64,000 nucleotides of DNA from Stomoxys calcitrans (taxonomy: Eukaryota; Arthropoda; Insecta; Diptera; Muscidae): assembly GCF_963082655.1 (NCBI RefSeq), contig NC_081553.1, forward strand, positions 45,613,859 through 45,677,858, given 5' to 3'. How positions within the stretch are numbered: position 1 is the stretch's first letter; every line of letters begins with the position of its first letter. Under the pieces are notes generated by a model. The model ran no database searches, had not been told where the DNA came from, and worked only from the letters and a program-made list of their open reading frames with translations. The translations under genes were made by a program, and so were the position numbers. This document shows positions 23,848-35,046 of this stretch, piece by piece.

Positions 23848-25984
23848 AATTTTTTATACCCACAACCATAGGACAGGGGGTATATTCATTTAGTCATTCC
23901 GTTTGCAACACATCGAAATATCAATTTCCGACCCTACAAAGTATATATATTTCGGATCGTCGTAAAATTCTAGGACGATTTAACGATGTCCGTGTGTCTG
24001 TCCGTCTGTCCGTCTATCCGTTTGTTGTAAACATTTTAGAGCCTTCAAAAATGGAGATATATAGACCGATTTTCCGATAAAGGGTCTAATGCTCATAAAA
24101 TCTTTATTTTTCGTCCGATTTTGCTGAAATTTGAAACAGTGAGTAGTTTAAGGCTTCCCGACAACTGACCCAAATATGGTCCAGATCGGGCTATATTTAG
24201 ATATAGCTGCCATATAGACCGATATCCCGATAACGGGTCTGAAGCCCATAAAAGCTTTATTCATTACCCGATTTAGCTGAAATTTGAAACAGTGAGTTTT
24301 TCTGAGCCTTACGATATCCGACATTAATATGGTTCAGATCGGTTTATAATTGGATATATCTGTCAAAAAGACCAATATTTTGTTCTACAAAATTGAATAG
24401 TGGCATATATATTAGACCACTCAATGCCCGTGTCGAATTAGGGTGCTTAAGATATCCAATTTTCACCGGATTGTGACGAAATGGGATTAACATATATACC
24501 CGAGGTAGTGGATATCCAAAGTTCGGCCCGGCCGCACTTAATGCCATTTTATACCCACCACCGAAGGCTGGGGGTGTATTCATTTTGTCATTCCGTTTGC
24601 AACACATCGAAATATTCATTTCCGACCCTATAAAGTATATATATTCTTGATCAGCGTAAAAATCTAAGACGATGTAGCAATGTACGTCCGCCTGTCTCTT
24701 AAAAACGCGTTACAGTCTTTAAAAATAGAGATATTGTGCTGAAATTTCGCACAGCTCTTTTTTTGTCCATAAGCAGGTTAAGTTCGAAGATGGGCTATAT
24801 CGGTCTATATCTTGGTATAGCCCCCATATAGACCGATCCGCCGATTTAGGTTATTAGGACCATAAAAGCCACATTTATGATCCGATTTTACTGAAATTTG
24901 GGACAGTGAGTTGCGTAAGCCCCTTCGATAACCTTCTTCAATTTGGCTCAGATCGGTACAGATTTGGATATAGCTGCCATATAGACCCATCCTCCGATTT
25001 GGGGTCTGAGGCCCATAAAAGCCACATTCATTATCCAATTTTGCTGAAATTTGGGACAGTGAGTTGTGTTAGGTCCTTCAAAATCCTTGTCAATTTGGCA
25101 TATAGACCCATTCGATTTGGGGTCTGAGGCCCATAAAAGCCACATTTATTATTCGATTTTGCCAAAATTTGGTACAGTGAGTTGTGTAGGACGCCTCGAC
25201 ATCTTTCTTCAATTTTGCCCAGATCGGTTCAGATTTGGGTATATACCGATCATTCGATTATAGTTCTTGGGCCCCTAAAGGGCACATTTATGATCCGTCC
25301 AGATTTGGATATAGCTGCCATATAGGCCGATCTTTTGATACAAGGGCCAATAAAAGGCGCATTTATTGTCCGATTTCACCGCAAGTTGGGACAGTGAGTT
25401 GTCTTAGGCTCTCCCATATTATTCTTCGATTTGGCCCAGATCGGTCCAGATTTGGATATATCTGCCATATAAAACGATCTCTCGACTTAAGTTTTTGGGG
25501 CCATAAAAGGCGCATTTGTTGTCCGATTTCGCCGAAATTTGGGACAGTGAGTTGCGTTAGGCTCTTCGACATTTTTTATAAATTTTGTCCCAAATCGGCC
25601 AAGATTTGGATATAGTTGCCATATAGACCGATATCTCGATTTAAAGTCTTAGTCCCATAAAAGGCGCATTTATAATCCGCATTTATAAGGCGCATTTATA
25701 TGTTAGGTTATTTGACGACCGCGTCGTATATGGCTCGTATCGGTTTATTTTTAGTATAGCTACTTTAAACACCAATATTTTGTTATACACAATTGAACAC
25801 TGACATGTACTTATAAGTATTTGGCCCAAATCGGAACACATTTCCATAAAGCTGCTTGGGGCATAAGGTATGTATTTTTCATCGGATTTTGACGAAAGAT
25901 GGTTTACATATATATTCGAGGTGGTGGGTATTCAAAGTTCGGCCCGGCCGAACTTAACGCCTCTTTACTTGTTATTACTTGTTT
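23848..25984 (+). mobile_element. Family B variant split by another B element
   Basis: The 5' end is TATACCCACAACCATAGGAC, with two monomers of the GATAAAGGGTCTAATG type and a hairpin at 24523. Its last bases are displaced to 25974-25984 by the element inserted at about 24550-25973. Confidence 0.7.
24550..25973 (+). mobile_element. Family B element nested near the 3' end of another
   Basis: TATACCCACCACCGAAGGCT start, about seven partly deleted monomers, hairpin GTTCGGCCCGGCCGAAC at 25938 and TTACTTGTT end. No target duplication visible. Confidence 0.78.
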
Positions 25985-26420
25985 TATTTCTAATCTAGTC
26001 ATTCCGTTTGTAACACTTCGAATAATTCATCCAAGACCCCAAAAAATATATATTCTTGATCGTCTCGACGTCCTGAGTCGATCTAGCAATGTCAGTCCGT
26101 CCGTCCGTTTGTCCGTCAAAATCATGATAGCTGTCGAACGCGTAAAGCTAGTCACTTGAAATTTTGCTCCGATACCTTAAATCGGTGTAGGTCAGTGGGG
26201 ATTGCTAATGGGCCATATCAGTTCAGATTTAGATCTGGCTCCCATATAAACCGATCCCCCGATTTGACTTCTTGCACCCCTGGATGGTGCAATTTTGTCT
26301 GTTATGACTTCCAACAACTGTGCTATGTACGGTCTAAATCGGTCAATAACCTGATATAGATCTCCCGATTTGACTTCTTGAGCCTTGGCACATGGTGTTC
26401 TTTTAAGACTTCCAACATCC
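25985..26420 (+). mobile_element. Old family A relic, 5' part
   Basis: GTCATTCCGTTTGTAACACT, GTCAGTCCGTCCGTCCGTTT and one monomer. Confidence 0.6.
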
Positions 26421-26789
26421 ATGCAGTTTTTACTTTTTGCTCACTTAAAAGGCAAAGTTTCAATTCGTTATGGCCGATATTTGGCTAGTTGAACTGTGTT
26501 TATGTGAGCATCTATGATCACATATAAACCGATCATCCGGTTTTGTTGCAAACTTTTTGTTGTTTTGACTTACAAATTATTTTGAGTGTATAGTTAGCAA
26601 ATATTCAATGAAATTAAAACAAAACAAGTTTATTATTTGGTTTAATAAATTCATAAACTGTTTCAAATGGTTGTTGTATCCTCCACCTGTTTAACCAACA
26701 CTAATTGAAGACTGAAAGATTTGTAAGTTAGGTTTTACTCAAATATTTAAATGAGCTTAGCTACCATATGGCTGATGATATTTTTAGAC
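26421..26789. other. Upstream region of gene 4
   Basis: Only a trace of repeat at 26510-26540; otherwise apparently unique. Confidence 0.35.
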
Positions 26790-26796
26790 TATAAAA
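26790..26796 (+). promoter_or_regulatory. TATA box, gene 4
   Basis: TATAAAA 84 bp before the ATG, in the context AGAC-TATAAAA, as in gene 7. Confidence 0.55.
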
Positions 26797-26873
26797 GTTA
26801 ATCTCTATGGAGATAACGAAACATATTCGCATCTTAACAATAGTTGGGTGAAGACATACGAATTCGATCAAAA

Positions 26874-27202
26874 ATGGCATCTTTAAAATGGATTTTTTCT
26901 TTGGCCTTAATTGTTGTGCTAGCCTTGGTTAATCTTCCCCAACCTGCTGCAGCTCAAAAACGCGATTGCCCCGATATTTGTCCTGCTCTGTTTAGTCCTG
27001 TGTGTGCCACATTGAACAATGGCAAAAAACAGCAGTTCTCAAATTCCTGTGAATTGCAAGCCGCCGCTTGCAAACAAAGACTTCGTAAGTAAAACTAGGG
27101 ATTTTTACTACATCTGGTATATAAATTGTGGCTATGGAAAAATACTGATAAATGCTGTTTTTAATTTCAGGCATCAAGTCTTCAAACCCTGGACAGTGTT
27201 AG
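26874..27202 (+). CDS. Kazal vasotab-like secreted peptide, gene 4
   Basis: Secreted Kazal-type protein of 80 aa, exon 1 26874-27084 and exon 2 27171-27202, 86-bp phase-1 intron (GTAAGT / TTTCAG). The signal peptide ends near residue 27 (PAAA-Q). Cysteines lie at 32, 36, 44, 59, 66 and 80 (C-x3-C-x7-C-x14-C-x6-C-x13-C), the last one directly before the stop. The loop after C2 reads PALFSPV. The start is the ATG that aligns with the M-A-S-L-K or M-A-S-F-K start of sister genes; an in-frame non-ATG extension upstream is unlikely to be used. TATAAAA at 26790-26796 is 84 bp upstream; AATAAA at 27459 is the nearest clear signal, giving a rather long 3' UTR. Member of the genes 4-8 subgroup. Likely salivary or haemolymph protease inhibitor or channel-acting peptide, by family only. 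Confidence 0.9.
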
Positions 27203-27639
27203 GAAGCAATGTTAAATCATGAGTACAATTCGCAGGATGACATGAAGCTGTAAACGTAATAGGGAATCGTAGCTTGAACTGAACAGCAACAACTAGGATG
27301 GCTTTTGTACTGCCCTACAAATCCTGAAAATGGTTTATATTATCTTGCCATCTTTATAGTCAGCAGTTATATTTTAAGCAAAATCTTGGTTAGTCAAATG
27401 TAATGTAAAATTTGTTAGTGTTATTCGTTTTTTTTGGAATCTTTTGAATTATTCTTAAAATAAATTATACTAAAATTTAAGTACGCATAGATATTCCACT
27501 GCAATGGGGTGTTGTATCTATCCAGATTTTGTTAAGAGTTAAGTTGCTTTGGCTGGTCATATGATCAAATGATGTGTGTAGTGTTGACTATGTTTATATG
27601 AACTTCTACACTTTTCAAAAGATGCGCAGTCTGGCCAAT
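27203..27639. other. 3' UTR of gene 4 and spacer
   Basis: AATAAA at 27459; beyond it no feature recognised. Confidence 0.4.
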
Positions 27640-28345
27640 ATTCCCACCAACATAGGATGTGATGCGTATCCCGATTTTACAAGCTTTGATGGTCTATAAG
27701 AGATTCATGTTTGATTCTTTGGTAGAATATCCACGCTGGATAAATGCCTTTCATCTATCTCAACGTGATCCCTTTGGTTCCTTACTTCTTGATATAGGAA
27801 CAACCATGTGGCATTGTGAATCTTTTTATGTTGAAATCTGGTGCTGCTAACTACTATGTTTTTTGCTGCAGCCAAATCTATTGGCCTCAACCCATTATCG
27901 GTCGTAATCTAGTGGAAGCTAAATTGCCCGACTGTTGGTCCAGAACGACTTTCAGATCATGAGCGGGCAGCGGTGGTAATCTCTCGCTAGGGGATCGTAG
28001 AAAATTTTCTTGGTCTGCTAGCCCTTGTCTTTTATTGAGGCATGGGTACAAATAAGGCAGGTGTTGAAAAATTTGGTTTTTATGCGTTTGTAGCTAGCTT
28101 CCCATCCACCGGAGTAAAGCTGAAGACAAGACACAAATCCACATCCAAATTCATGCCTCGTATTATGGCAACAATAGTATAGTTCGTCACCATTTAGTGT
28201 AGTTGTGACGCCATTCCCGGTCCATCGCACTTCCTGTAAAGCGGTAATATCTGCCGTTTACTATTCTACTACATCTGCCAATGCGTATATTGCACCTTTC
28301 CGAACATTCCAGGTACAGATCCTAAGATCATGGTGCTTTTTTCGT
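27640..28345 (-). pseudogene. RTE-like retrotransposon relic, endonuclease domain
   Basis: The minus strand encodes ALQEVRWTGNG at about 28190-28245, followed by ELYYCCHNTRHEFGCGFV. Further on comes AAAKNIVVSSTRFQHKKIH and ATWLF at about 27870-27790. These are typical of the APE endonuclease of RTE-type LINEs often annotated as craniofacial development protein 2-like. Several frameshifts separate the parts. Confidence 0.72.
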
Positions 28346-28377
28346 TTGCTTGTACTGTCAACGTTAGGAGAGTCCGT

Positions 28378-29284
28378 TCTTATACCCTCCACCATAGGAT
28401 GGGGGGCATATTAATTTCGTCATTCTGTTTGTAACTATTCGAAATATTCGTCTGAGACCTCATATAGTACATATATTCTTGATCGTCGCGACATTTTATG
28501 TCGATCTAGCCATGTCCGTCCGTCTGTCTGTCGAAAGCACGCTAACTTCCGAAGGAGTAGAGCTAGCCCCTTGAAATTTTGCGCAAATACTTCTTACTAG
28601 TGTAGGTCGGTTGGTATTGTAAATGGGCCATATACATGTGTTGATATAGCTGCCATATAAACCGTTCTTGGGTCTTGAATTCTTGAGCCTCTAGAGGACG
28701 CAATTCTTATCCGATTGGAATGAAATTTTGCACGCAGTATTTCGTTATGATATCAAACAACTGTGCCAAGTATGGTTAAAATCGGTTCATGACCTGATAT
28801 AGCTGTCATATATACAGATCTGGGGACTTGACTTCTTAAGCTACTAGAGGGCGCAATTCCTATCCGATTTGGCTGAAATTTTGCAAGACGTATTTTATAA
28901 TTACTTTCAACAACTGTGTCAAATAAGGTTCAAATCGGTTCATAACCAGGTATAGCTGTCATATAAGCCGATCTGGGATCTTGACTTCTTGAGCCTCTAG
29001 AGTGCGCAATTATTATCCGATTTGTCTGAAATTTTGTATGACGAATTCTCTCATGACCATCAACATACGTGTTTAATATGGTCTGAATCGGTCTATAGCT
29101 CGATACAGCTCCCATATAAATCGATCTCTCTTTTTTACTTTTTGAGCCCCCAAAGAGTGCAATTATTGTTTGAATTGGCTGACATTTTATACAGGTCTCC
29201 AACATATAATTTAATTGTGTTCCAAACTGGACCATGTCTTGATATTGCTCTAATAGCAGATTAAATCTTTTCTTATATCCTTTT
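28378..29284 (+). mobile_element. Family A element, 3' end missing
   Basis: TATACCCTCCACCATAGGAT start, GTCCGTCCGTCTGTCTGTCG at 28516, four monomers. It breaks at TTGCCTAAGAA just where the hairpin part should follow. Confidence 0.78.
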
Positions 29285-29403
29285 TTTGCCTAAGAAAGAA
29301 AATTTAGTTGAAATAGTTTTTCTAAAAAAAATATTGGTTGAAATTATTTTTCTATAAAAAATTTGGTTCATTTTGTTTTTCTAAAAAATATTTGGTCGGC
29401 TTT

Positions 29404-31229
29404 TTTATACCCTCCACCATAAGATGGGGGGTATACTAATTTCGACATTCTGTTTGTAACTACTCGAAATATTCGTCTGAGACCCCATAAAGTATATATA
29501 TTCTTGATCGTCGTGACATTTTATGTCGATCCATGTCCGTCCGTCTGTCCGTCCGTCTGTCCGTCCGTCTGTCCGTCCGTCTGTCCGTCCGTCTGTCCGT
29601 CCGTCCGTCCGTCTGTCTGTCGAAAGCACGCTAACTTCCGAAGGAGTAAAGCTAGCCGCTTGAAATTTTGCACAAATACTTCTTATTAGTGTAGGTCGGT
29701 TGGTATTGTAAATGGGGCATATCGGTCCATGTTTTGATATAGCTGCCATATAAACCGATCTTGGGTCTTGACTTCTTGAGCCTCTAGAGTGCGCAATTCT
29801 TATCCGATTGGAATGAAATTTTGCACGACGAATTTTCTTATGATATCCAACAACTTTGCCAAGTATGGTTCAAATCGGTCTATAACCTGATATAGCTGCC
29901 ATATAAACCGATCTTGGGTCTTGACTTCTTGAGCCTCTAGCGTGCGCAATTCTTATCCGATCAGAATGAAATTTTGCACGACATGTTTTGTTATGATGTC
30001 CAATAACTGTGCCAAGTATGGTTCAAATCGGTCCATAACCTGATATAGCTGCCATATAAACCGATCTTGGGTCTTGACTTCTTGAGCCTCTAGAGTGCGC
30101 AATTCTTATCCGATTGGAATGAAATTTTGCACGACGAATTTTCTTATGATATCCAACAACAGTGCCAAGTATGGTTCAAATCGGTCTATAACCTGATATA
30201 GCTGCCATATAAACCGATCTTGGGTCTTGACTTCTTGAGCCTCTAGCGTGCGCAATTCTTATCCGATCAGAATGAAATTTTGCACGACATGTTTTGTTAT
30301 GATATCCAATAACTGTGCCAAGTATGGTTCAAATCGGTCCATAACCTGATATAGCTGCCATATAAACCGATCTTGGGTCTTGACTTCTTGAGCCTCTAGA
30401 GTGCGCAATTCTTATCCGATTGAAATGAAATTTTGTATGACGTGTTTTGCTTTTATATACAACAACTGTGCCAAGTATGGCTGAAATCGGTCTATAACCT
30501 GATATAGCTGCCATATAAACCGATCTTGGGTCTTGACTTCTTGAGCCTCTAGCGTGCGCAATTCTTATCCGATCAGAATGAAATGTTTCACGGCGTGTTT
30601 TCTTATGATATCCAACAACTGTGCCAAGTATGGTTCAAATCGGTTCATAACCTGATATAGCTGCCATATAAACCGATATTGGGTCTTGACTTCTTGAGCC
30701 TCTAGAGTGCGCAATTCTTATCCGATTGGAACGGAATTTCGTACGAAGTATTTCGTCATGATATCCAACAACTGTGCCAAGTATGGTTCAAATCGGTCCA
30801 TAACCTGTTATAGCTGCCATATAAACAGATCTGGGATCTTGACTTCTTGACCCCTAGAGGTCGCAATTATTATCCAATATGCCTGAAATTTTGTACGACG
30901 GATCCTCTCATGACCATCAACAAACGTGTTTATTATGTTCTGAATCGGTCTATAGCCCGATACAGATCCCATATAAATCGTTCTGTCTATTTTACTTCGT
31001 GAGCCCCAATGGGCGCAATTCTTATACGAATTGGCTGAAATTTTACACAGGTCTCCAACATATAATTTAATTGTGGTCCGAACCGGACCATATCTTGATA
31101 TCGTTTTAATAGCAGAGCAACTCTTTTCTTATATCCTTTTTAGCCTAAGAAGAGATGACGGGAAAACAACTCGAGAAATGCGATCCATGGTGGAGGGTAT
31201 ATAAGATTCGGCCCGGCCGAACTTAGCAC
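29404..31229 (+). mobile_element. Family A element, long 153-bp array
   Basis: Complete from TATACCCTCCACCATAAGAT to GCTTTTACTTGTT. GATC landmarks lie at 29757, 29910, 30063, 30216, 30369, 30522, 30675 and 30828, all exactly 153 bp apart. Alternate monomers are more alike than neighbours (306-bp dimers). Confidence 0.9.
29534..29622 (+). repeat. Expanded GTCCGTCCGTCT microsatellite
   Basis: About 90 bp of GTCCGTCCGTCT-type units. The same block is 15-35 bp in most other elements here. Confidence 0.9.
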
Positions 31230-31352
31230 GCTTTTACTTGTTTTGCCTAAGAAAGAAAATTAAGTTGAAATAGTTTTTCTAAACAAAAATTGGTCGAAAT
31301 TATTTTTCTATAAAAAATTTGGTCCATTTTGTTTTTTTAAAAAATATTTGGT

Positions 31353-32170
31353 CGGCTTTTTAGATCAAAAGTATTTTCCATAAAAAATTTGGTCAAAATT
31401 TTTGTTTTTATAAAATTTGGTCAAAATTTTTTCTAAAAAAAATTTGATTGACATTTTTTCTGCAAAAAAATTGGTAGAAATTTTTTCTATAAAAAATTTG
31501 GTCGATATTTTTTCTGTAAAAAATTTGGTAGAAATTTTTTCTATAAAAAATTTGGTCGAAATTTTTCCTTCAAAAAATTTTATCATAGATGCGTTTTCGC
31601 TATTAATACGATTCAAATACAACATACCAACGCACGGCCCTTGAAGCCATTACACCTAATATAGTTGAAAATTCTTCTTACCAAAGACGAAACCCGTCCC
31701 ATAGTGGTTGATGTGTGTTGCTATCTTTGGTTTTCCTTTTCCATTTGCATCTCTGTTTTTTGAGCTTGTCTCGAAAGAGAAACGAACAAAAATTGTTAAA
31801 TTTAATGATCTTGCCCTAACAGGCAAAAACTTGAAAAATGAAAAAATTTGGTTGAAATTTTTTCTATAAAAAATTTGGTTGAAATTTTTTCTATAAAAAA
31901 TTTGGTTGAAATTTTTTCTATAAAAAATTTGGTTGAAATTTTTTCTATAAAAAATTTGGTTGAAATTTTTTCTATAAAAAATTTGGTTGAAATTTTTTCT
32001 ATAAAAAATTTCGTTAAAATTTTTTCTATAAAAAATTTCGTTAAAATTTTTTCTATAAAAAATTTGGTCAAAATTTTTTCTATAAAAAATTTGGTCAAAA
32101 TTTTTTCTATAAAAAATTTGGTCGAATTTTTTTCTATAAATTTTTTCCGAAATTTTTTCCATAAAAAATT
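31353..32170 (+). repeat. 27-bp minisatellite
   Basis: Units of TTGGTTGAAATTTTTTCTAT plus AAAAAAT, about 11 regular copies at 31848-32140 and a looser array at 31390-31590. Since 27 is divisible by 3, both strands show long repetitive open frames that are not genes. Confidence 0.92.
31640..31765 (-). pseudogene. FLYWCH-like fragment inside the minisatellite
   Basis: Minus strand: KPKIATHINHYGTGFVFGKK, then after a frame break RCNGFKGRALV. Matches 3925-4020. The G-x-P, GFVF and RC-x-GFKG spacing resembles a FLYWCH finger. Confidence 0.35.
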
Positions 32171-32611
32171 TGGTCTATAACCTAGTTTGGTTTATAACCT
32201 AATTTAGTTGCCATGCAAACCGGTCTTCCGATTTGCCTGTTTGGACCTCTAGAGAGCGCATTTATCGCCAAATTTGATTGACATTTTGCACTATGACCCT
32301 AAGCATACGTGCCAAATATTTCCGAAACAGTTCATAACCTGATATAGCTCCCATATAAACCAATCTCTCGATTTTATTTCTTGCGTCCTTATAGGGCGTT
32401 ACTCTTCACCGATTTGGCTGAAATTTTGCACAACGATTTATGCTGTTACCTACGTGCCAAATATGGTTTGAATAGGTTTATAGTCAATAGCAATTCGTAT
32501 CCATTATCCTTTGTTAGCATATAAAGAGATACCGGGCACTTGATAAATGCGATCCATGGTGGAGGGTATACAAGATTCGGCCAGGCCGATCTTTACACGC
32601 TTTTACTTGTT
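32171..32611 (+). mobile_element. Family A variant, 3' part
   Basis: Two monomers, GGTGGAGGGTATACAAGATT, hairpin GGCCAGGCC and TTTTACTTGTT. The gene 5 duplication block starts about 30 bp later. Confidence 0.75.
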
Positions 32612-33179
32612 ATTAATAAAGTGATGATGCTATGTATTTTGAGATGTTTTGTCCACAAACCATTTGTATTATTTTCTTTAAGGTTCAAGACAATTTTGTT
32701 GACAGTTGTAGACTCCGCTATTTATTTACTGAAGCTAAGTCTGAGAATTCACATGTTGATTTTGTGGGAACCCATAATTGTTTAACTAAATAAAGAAAAT
32801 AGTAACGCCATTGTGGACTTCCCCGTTATGATATTAAAGATATACATACAACTGAATACTGCACGTTCTTTGTTTAGGTGCAGAAAATCTGATCAAGATT
32901 TTAAATGTGACATAAGGGTTATAACAATAAATAACAATACGAGTATTAATAACTATATTACAATATATATTGAAAAGATGCAAACGTACACTTACAAATG
33001 TATTTTTTAAAGACAATAAAATAACATACATTAAATGATCAATTATCTGATTTCAATTGTATTTTTATTTCATTTGTAAATATTTCTATATTTACAACTA
33101 ATTCCACCAGGCTGGTGTGTTCTAAGAAAAATCACATAAATTATGGGAATCACAAATGGCCAGAACAAACCGCGCCATC

Positions 33180-33229
33180 GAGTTTTGTGGGGAACGTTGC
33201 GGTTATTGCTAGACCATATAAAATGCTTC
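33180..33229 (+). promoter_or_regulatory. Core promoter of gene 5
   Basis: TATAAAA at 33217-33223, directly followed by TGCTTC. A GGTTAT block lies about 15 bp upstream of it. The whole block is conserved in gene 6, and its elements recur in genes 7 and 8. Confidence 0.6.
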
Positions 33230-33299
33230 AAATAATGAAATCATTTAAACAATCAATCATAAGATATCGTGCTGTAAACACAAATTGCTACGCAAAGAA

Positions 33300-33601
33300 A
33301 TGGCATCCTTCAAGTTGATATTTACTTTGGCCTTTATAGCCATAATGGCATTGGCTAATCTACCTTCAATGGCCGAGGCCCAAAGACGCAAATGTCCTGA
33401 CATTTGTCCAGCCGTCTTTAGTCCTGTTTGTGCTACACTAAGCAATGGCAGCAGAAGACAATTTCCCAATTCATGTTCTTTGAGTGTAGCTGTTTGTAAA
33501 CAAAATCTTCGTAAGTTTTTGATTTTCAACTATTTATACAGTGTAAAAAGTTTTTTATTTTGTTTTTAGGTGTTAGGTCTTCCAGGCCAGGTGAATGCTG
33601 A
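33300..33601 (+). CDS. Kazal vasotab-like secreted peptide, gene 5
   Basis: Secreted Kazal-type protein, 80 aa, exons 33300-33510 and 33570-33601 with a 59-bp phase-1 intron (GTAAGT / TTTTTAG). Signal peptide residues 1 to about 27; mature part basic (QRRKC start). Cysteines are at 32, 36, 44, 59, 66 and 80; exon 2 adds V-R-S-S-R-P-G-E-C and the stop. Without splicing the frame would read on past the intron and lose the sixth cysteine. The start is the ATG of M-A-S-F-K; an ATG-like extension of five codons upstream is not conserved in genes 7 and 8. TATAAAA at 33217-33223, AATAAA at 33662-33667. It lies in the first copy of a 1.05-kb duplication shared with gene 6: signal peptides identical, mature parts differing at 12 residues. 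Confidence 0.9.
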
Positions 33602-33691
33602 GGAATGGATGCAAGGTCCATACAACTTTATCATACATTATTGATATTGATAATGAAAGTAAATAAAGGTTGTGAATGAGAATTAAAATAG

Positions 33692-34540
33692 AAACAAGAT
33701 AAGATAAGATTTGCACATTGCAAGACGCAAGATCGGTTTATATGGGAGCCGTTTCAAGCTAAAGATCGATTCAAACCATATTAGACACGTATGTTGAAGA
33801 TCATGAGAGAAGCCGTTGCACAAAAATTATGCCAAATCGGATGAGAATTGCGCCCTCTAAAGACTCAAGAAGTCAAGATCCCATATCGGTTTATATCGCA
33901 GCTATATCAGGTTATGTGCCGATTTGCGCCATACCTCGAACAGTAATTGCAAGTCATAACAAAACATCTCATGACAAATTCTAGCCAAGTCGGATGAGAA
34001 TTGAGCGCCCTATTGGCTCAAGAAGTCAAGATCTCAGCTATACCAGATTATAAACCGATTTGAATCATACTTAGCACAGTTGTTGAAAGTGATACCAAAA
34101 CACTATGTGCAAAATTTCAGTCAAATCGGACGGGAATTGCGCCCTCTAGAGGCTCAAGAAGTCAAGACCCAAGATCGGTTTATATGGCAGCTTTATCAAA
34201 ACATTAACCGATTTGAACCATTCTTAGCGCAGTTGTTGGAAGTGATACCAAAACACCATGCGCAAAATTTAAGTCAAATCGAACGAGAATTGCGCCCTTA
34301 GGAGCCTCAAGAAGTCCAGACTCAAGATCTGTTTATATGGAAGCTATGTTAGAATAAGAACCGATTTGGACCAACCGATCAACACTAATAAGAAGTATTT
34401 GTGCAAAATTTCAAGCACCTAGCTTTATCCCTTCAAAATTAAGGGTATTTTCGACAAACAAAAGGACGGACGGACATGGCTAGAACGACTTAAAATGTCA
34501 TGACGATCTAGAATATATATGTTAGGCCGGGTCGATTTTT
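33692..34540 (-). mobile_element. Family A element, hairpin end missing
   Basis: About five monomers, GGACGGACGGACATGGCTAG at 34463 and a broken 5' end. Confidence 0.72.
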
Positions 34541-34810
34541 CTTTTCAAAAAATCGTTTAACAAAAACGTAAACTACATACAATTCTAAGAAGTTTCTCCG
34601 AAGAAACCATGTGTCAAAAACAAAATGTGCTCCACTGATCTTCAAAATGAATTTTGCTGTTCTTTCGATATTTGATATTCTTGTCTTATTTGTTGTTCGA
34701 TTATGGACAAATTTTGCACAAGTATTTTTTTTTGGCCCGAGGAAGAATGCTATTGATTTTGAACAAAATTGGTTCAGATTAAGATATAGCTCCCATAAAT
34801 ATATCTTATA
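34541..34810 (+). mobile_element. Family C-like fragment
   Basis: CTATTGATTTTGAACAAAAT and AGATATAGCTCCCAT are C-type phrases (compare 62545-62600). Confidence 0.5.
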
Positions 34811-35046
34811 TTGGGTTGCCCAAAAAGTAATTGCGGATTTTTTAAAAGAAAGTAAATGCATTTTTAATAAAACTTAGAATGAACTTTAATCAAATATACT
34901 TTACTTACACTTTTTTCTAAAGCAAGCTAAAAGTAACAGCTGATAACTGACAGAAGAAAGAATGCAATTACAGAGTCACAAGATGTGAAAAAATTTGTCA
35001 ACGCCGACTATATGAAAAATCCGCAATTACTTTTTGGGCAACCCAA
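34811..35046 (-). mobile_element. mariner-derived MITE (internal deletion form)
   Basis: 236 bp with the same terminal inverted repeats as the mariner at 9461, TA on both sides. Its left about 75 bp match the mariner's right end and its right about 135 bp match the mariner's left end, so it is a reverse-oriented deletion derivative without coding sequence. It is inserted at the junction of a family C fragment and a family E element. Confidence 0.88.

Larger units (their letters stand above)
32642..33691 (+). repeat. Duplicated gene block, copy 1 (with gene 5)
   Basis: About 1.05 kb holding some 660 bp upstream, gene 5 and its 3' UTR. It aligns with 37629-38693 from AGATGTTTTGTCC to the sequence just past AATAAA. 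The left edge sits close to the ACTTGTT end of a family A element. Confidence 0.8.

Noticed and set aside
29405..29749. Frame with a TDGR repeat and, on the other strand, a CPSV repeat
   Set aside because: Both translate the GTCCGTCCGTCT microsatellite of a Helentron-like element.
29757..30980. CRISPR-like array of regularly spaced repeats
   Set aside because: The monomers are contiguous 153-bp tandem units without unique spacers, in an insect genome.
31656..32180. Long repetitive open frames on both strands (up to 168 codons)
   Set aside because: They follow the 27-bp minisatellite, are open on both strands at once and encode only a 9-residue repeat.
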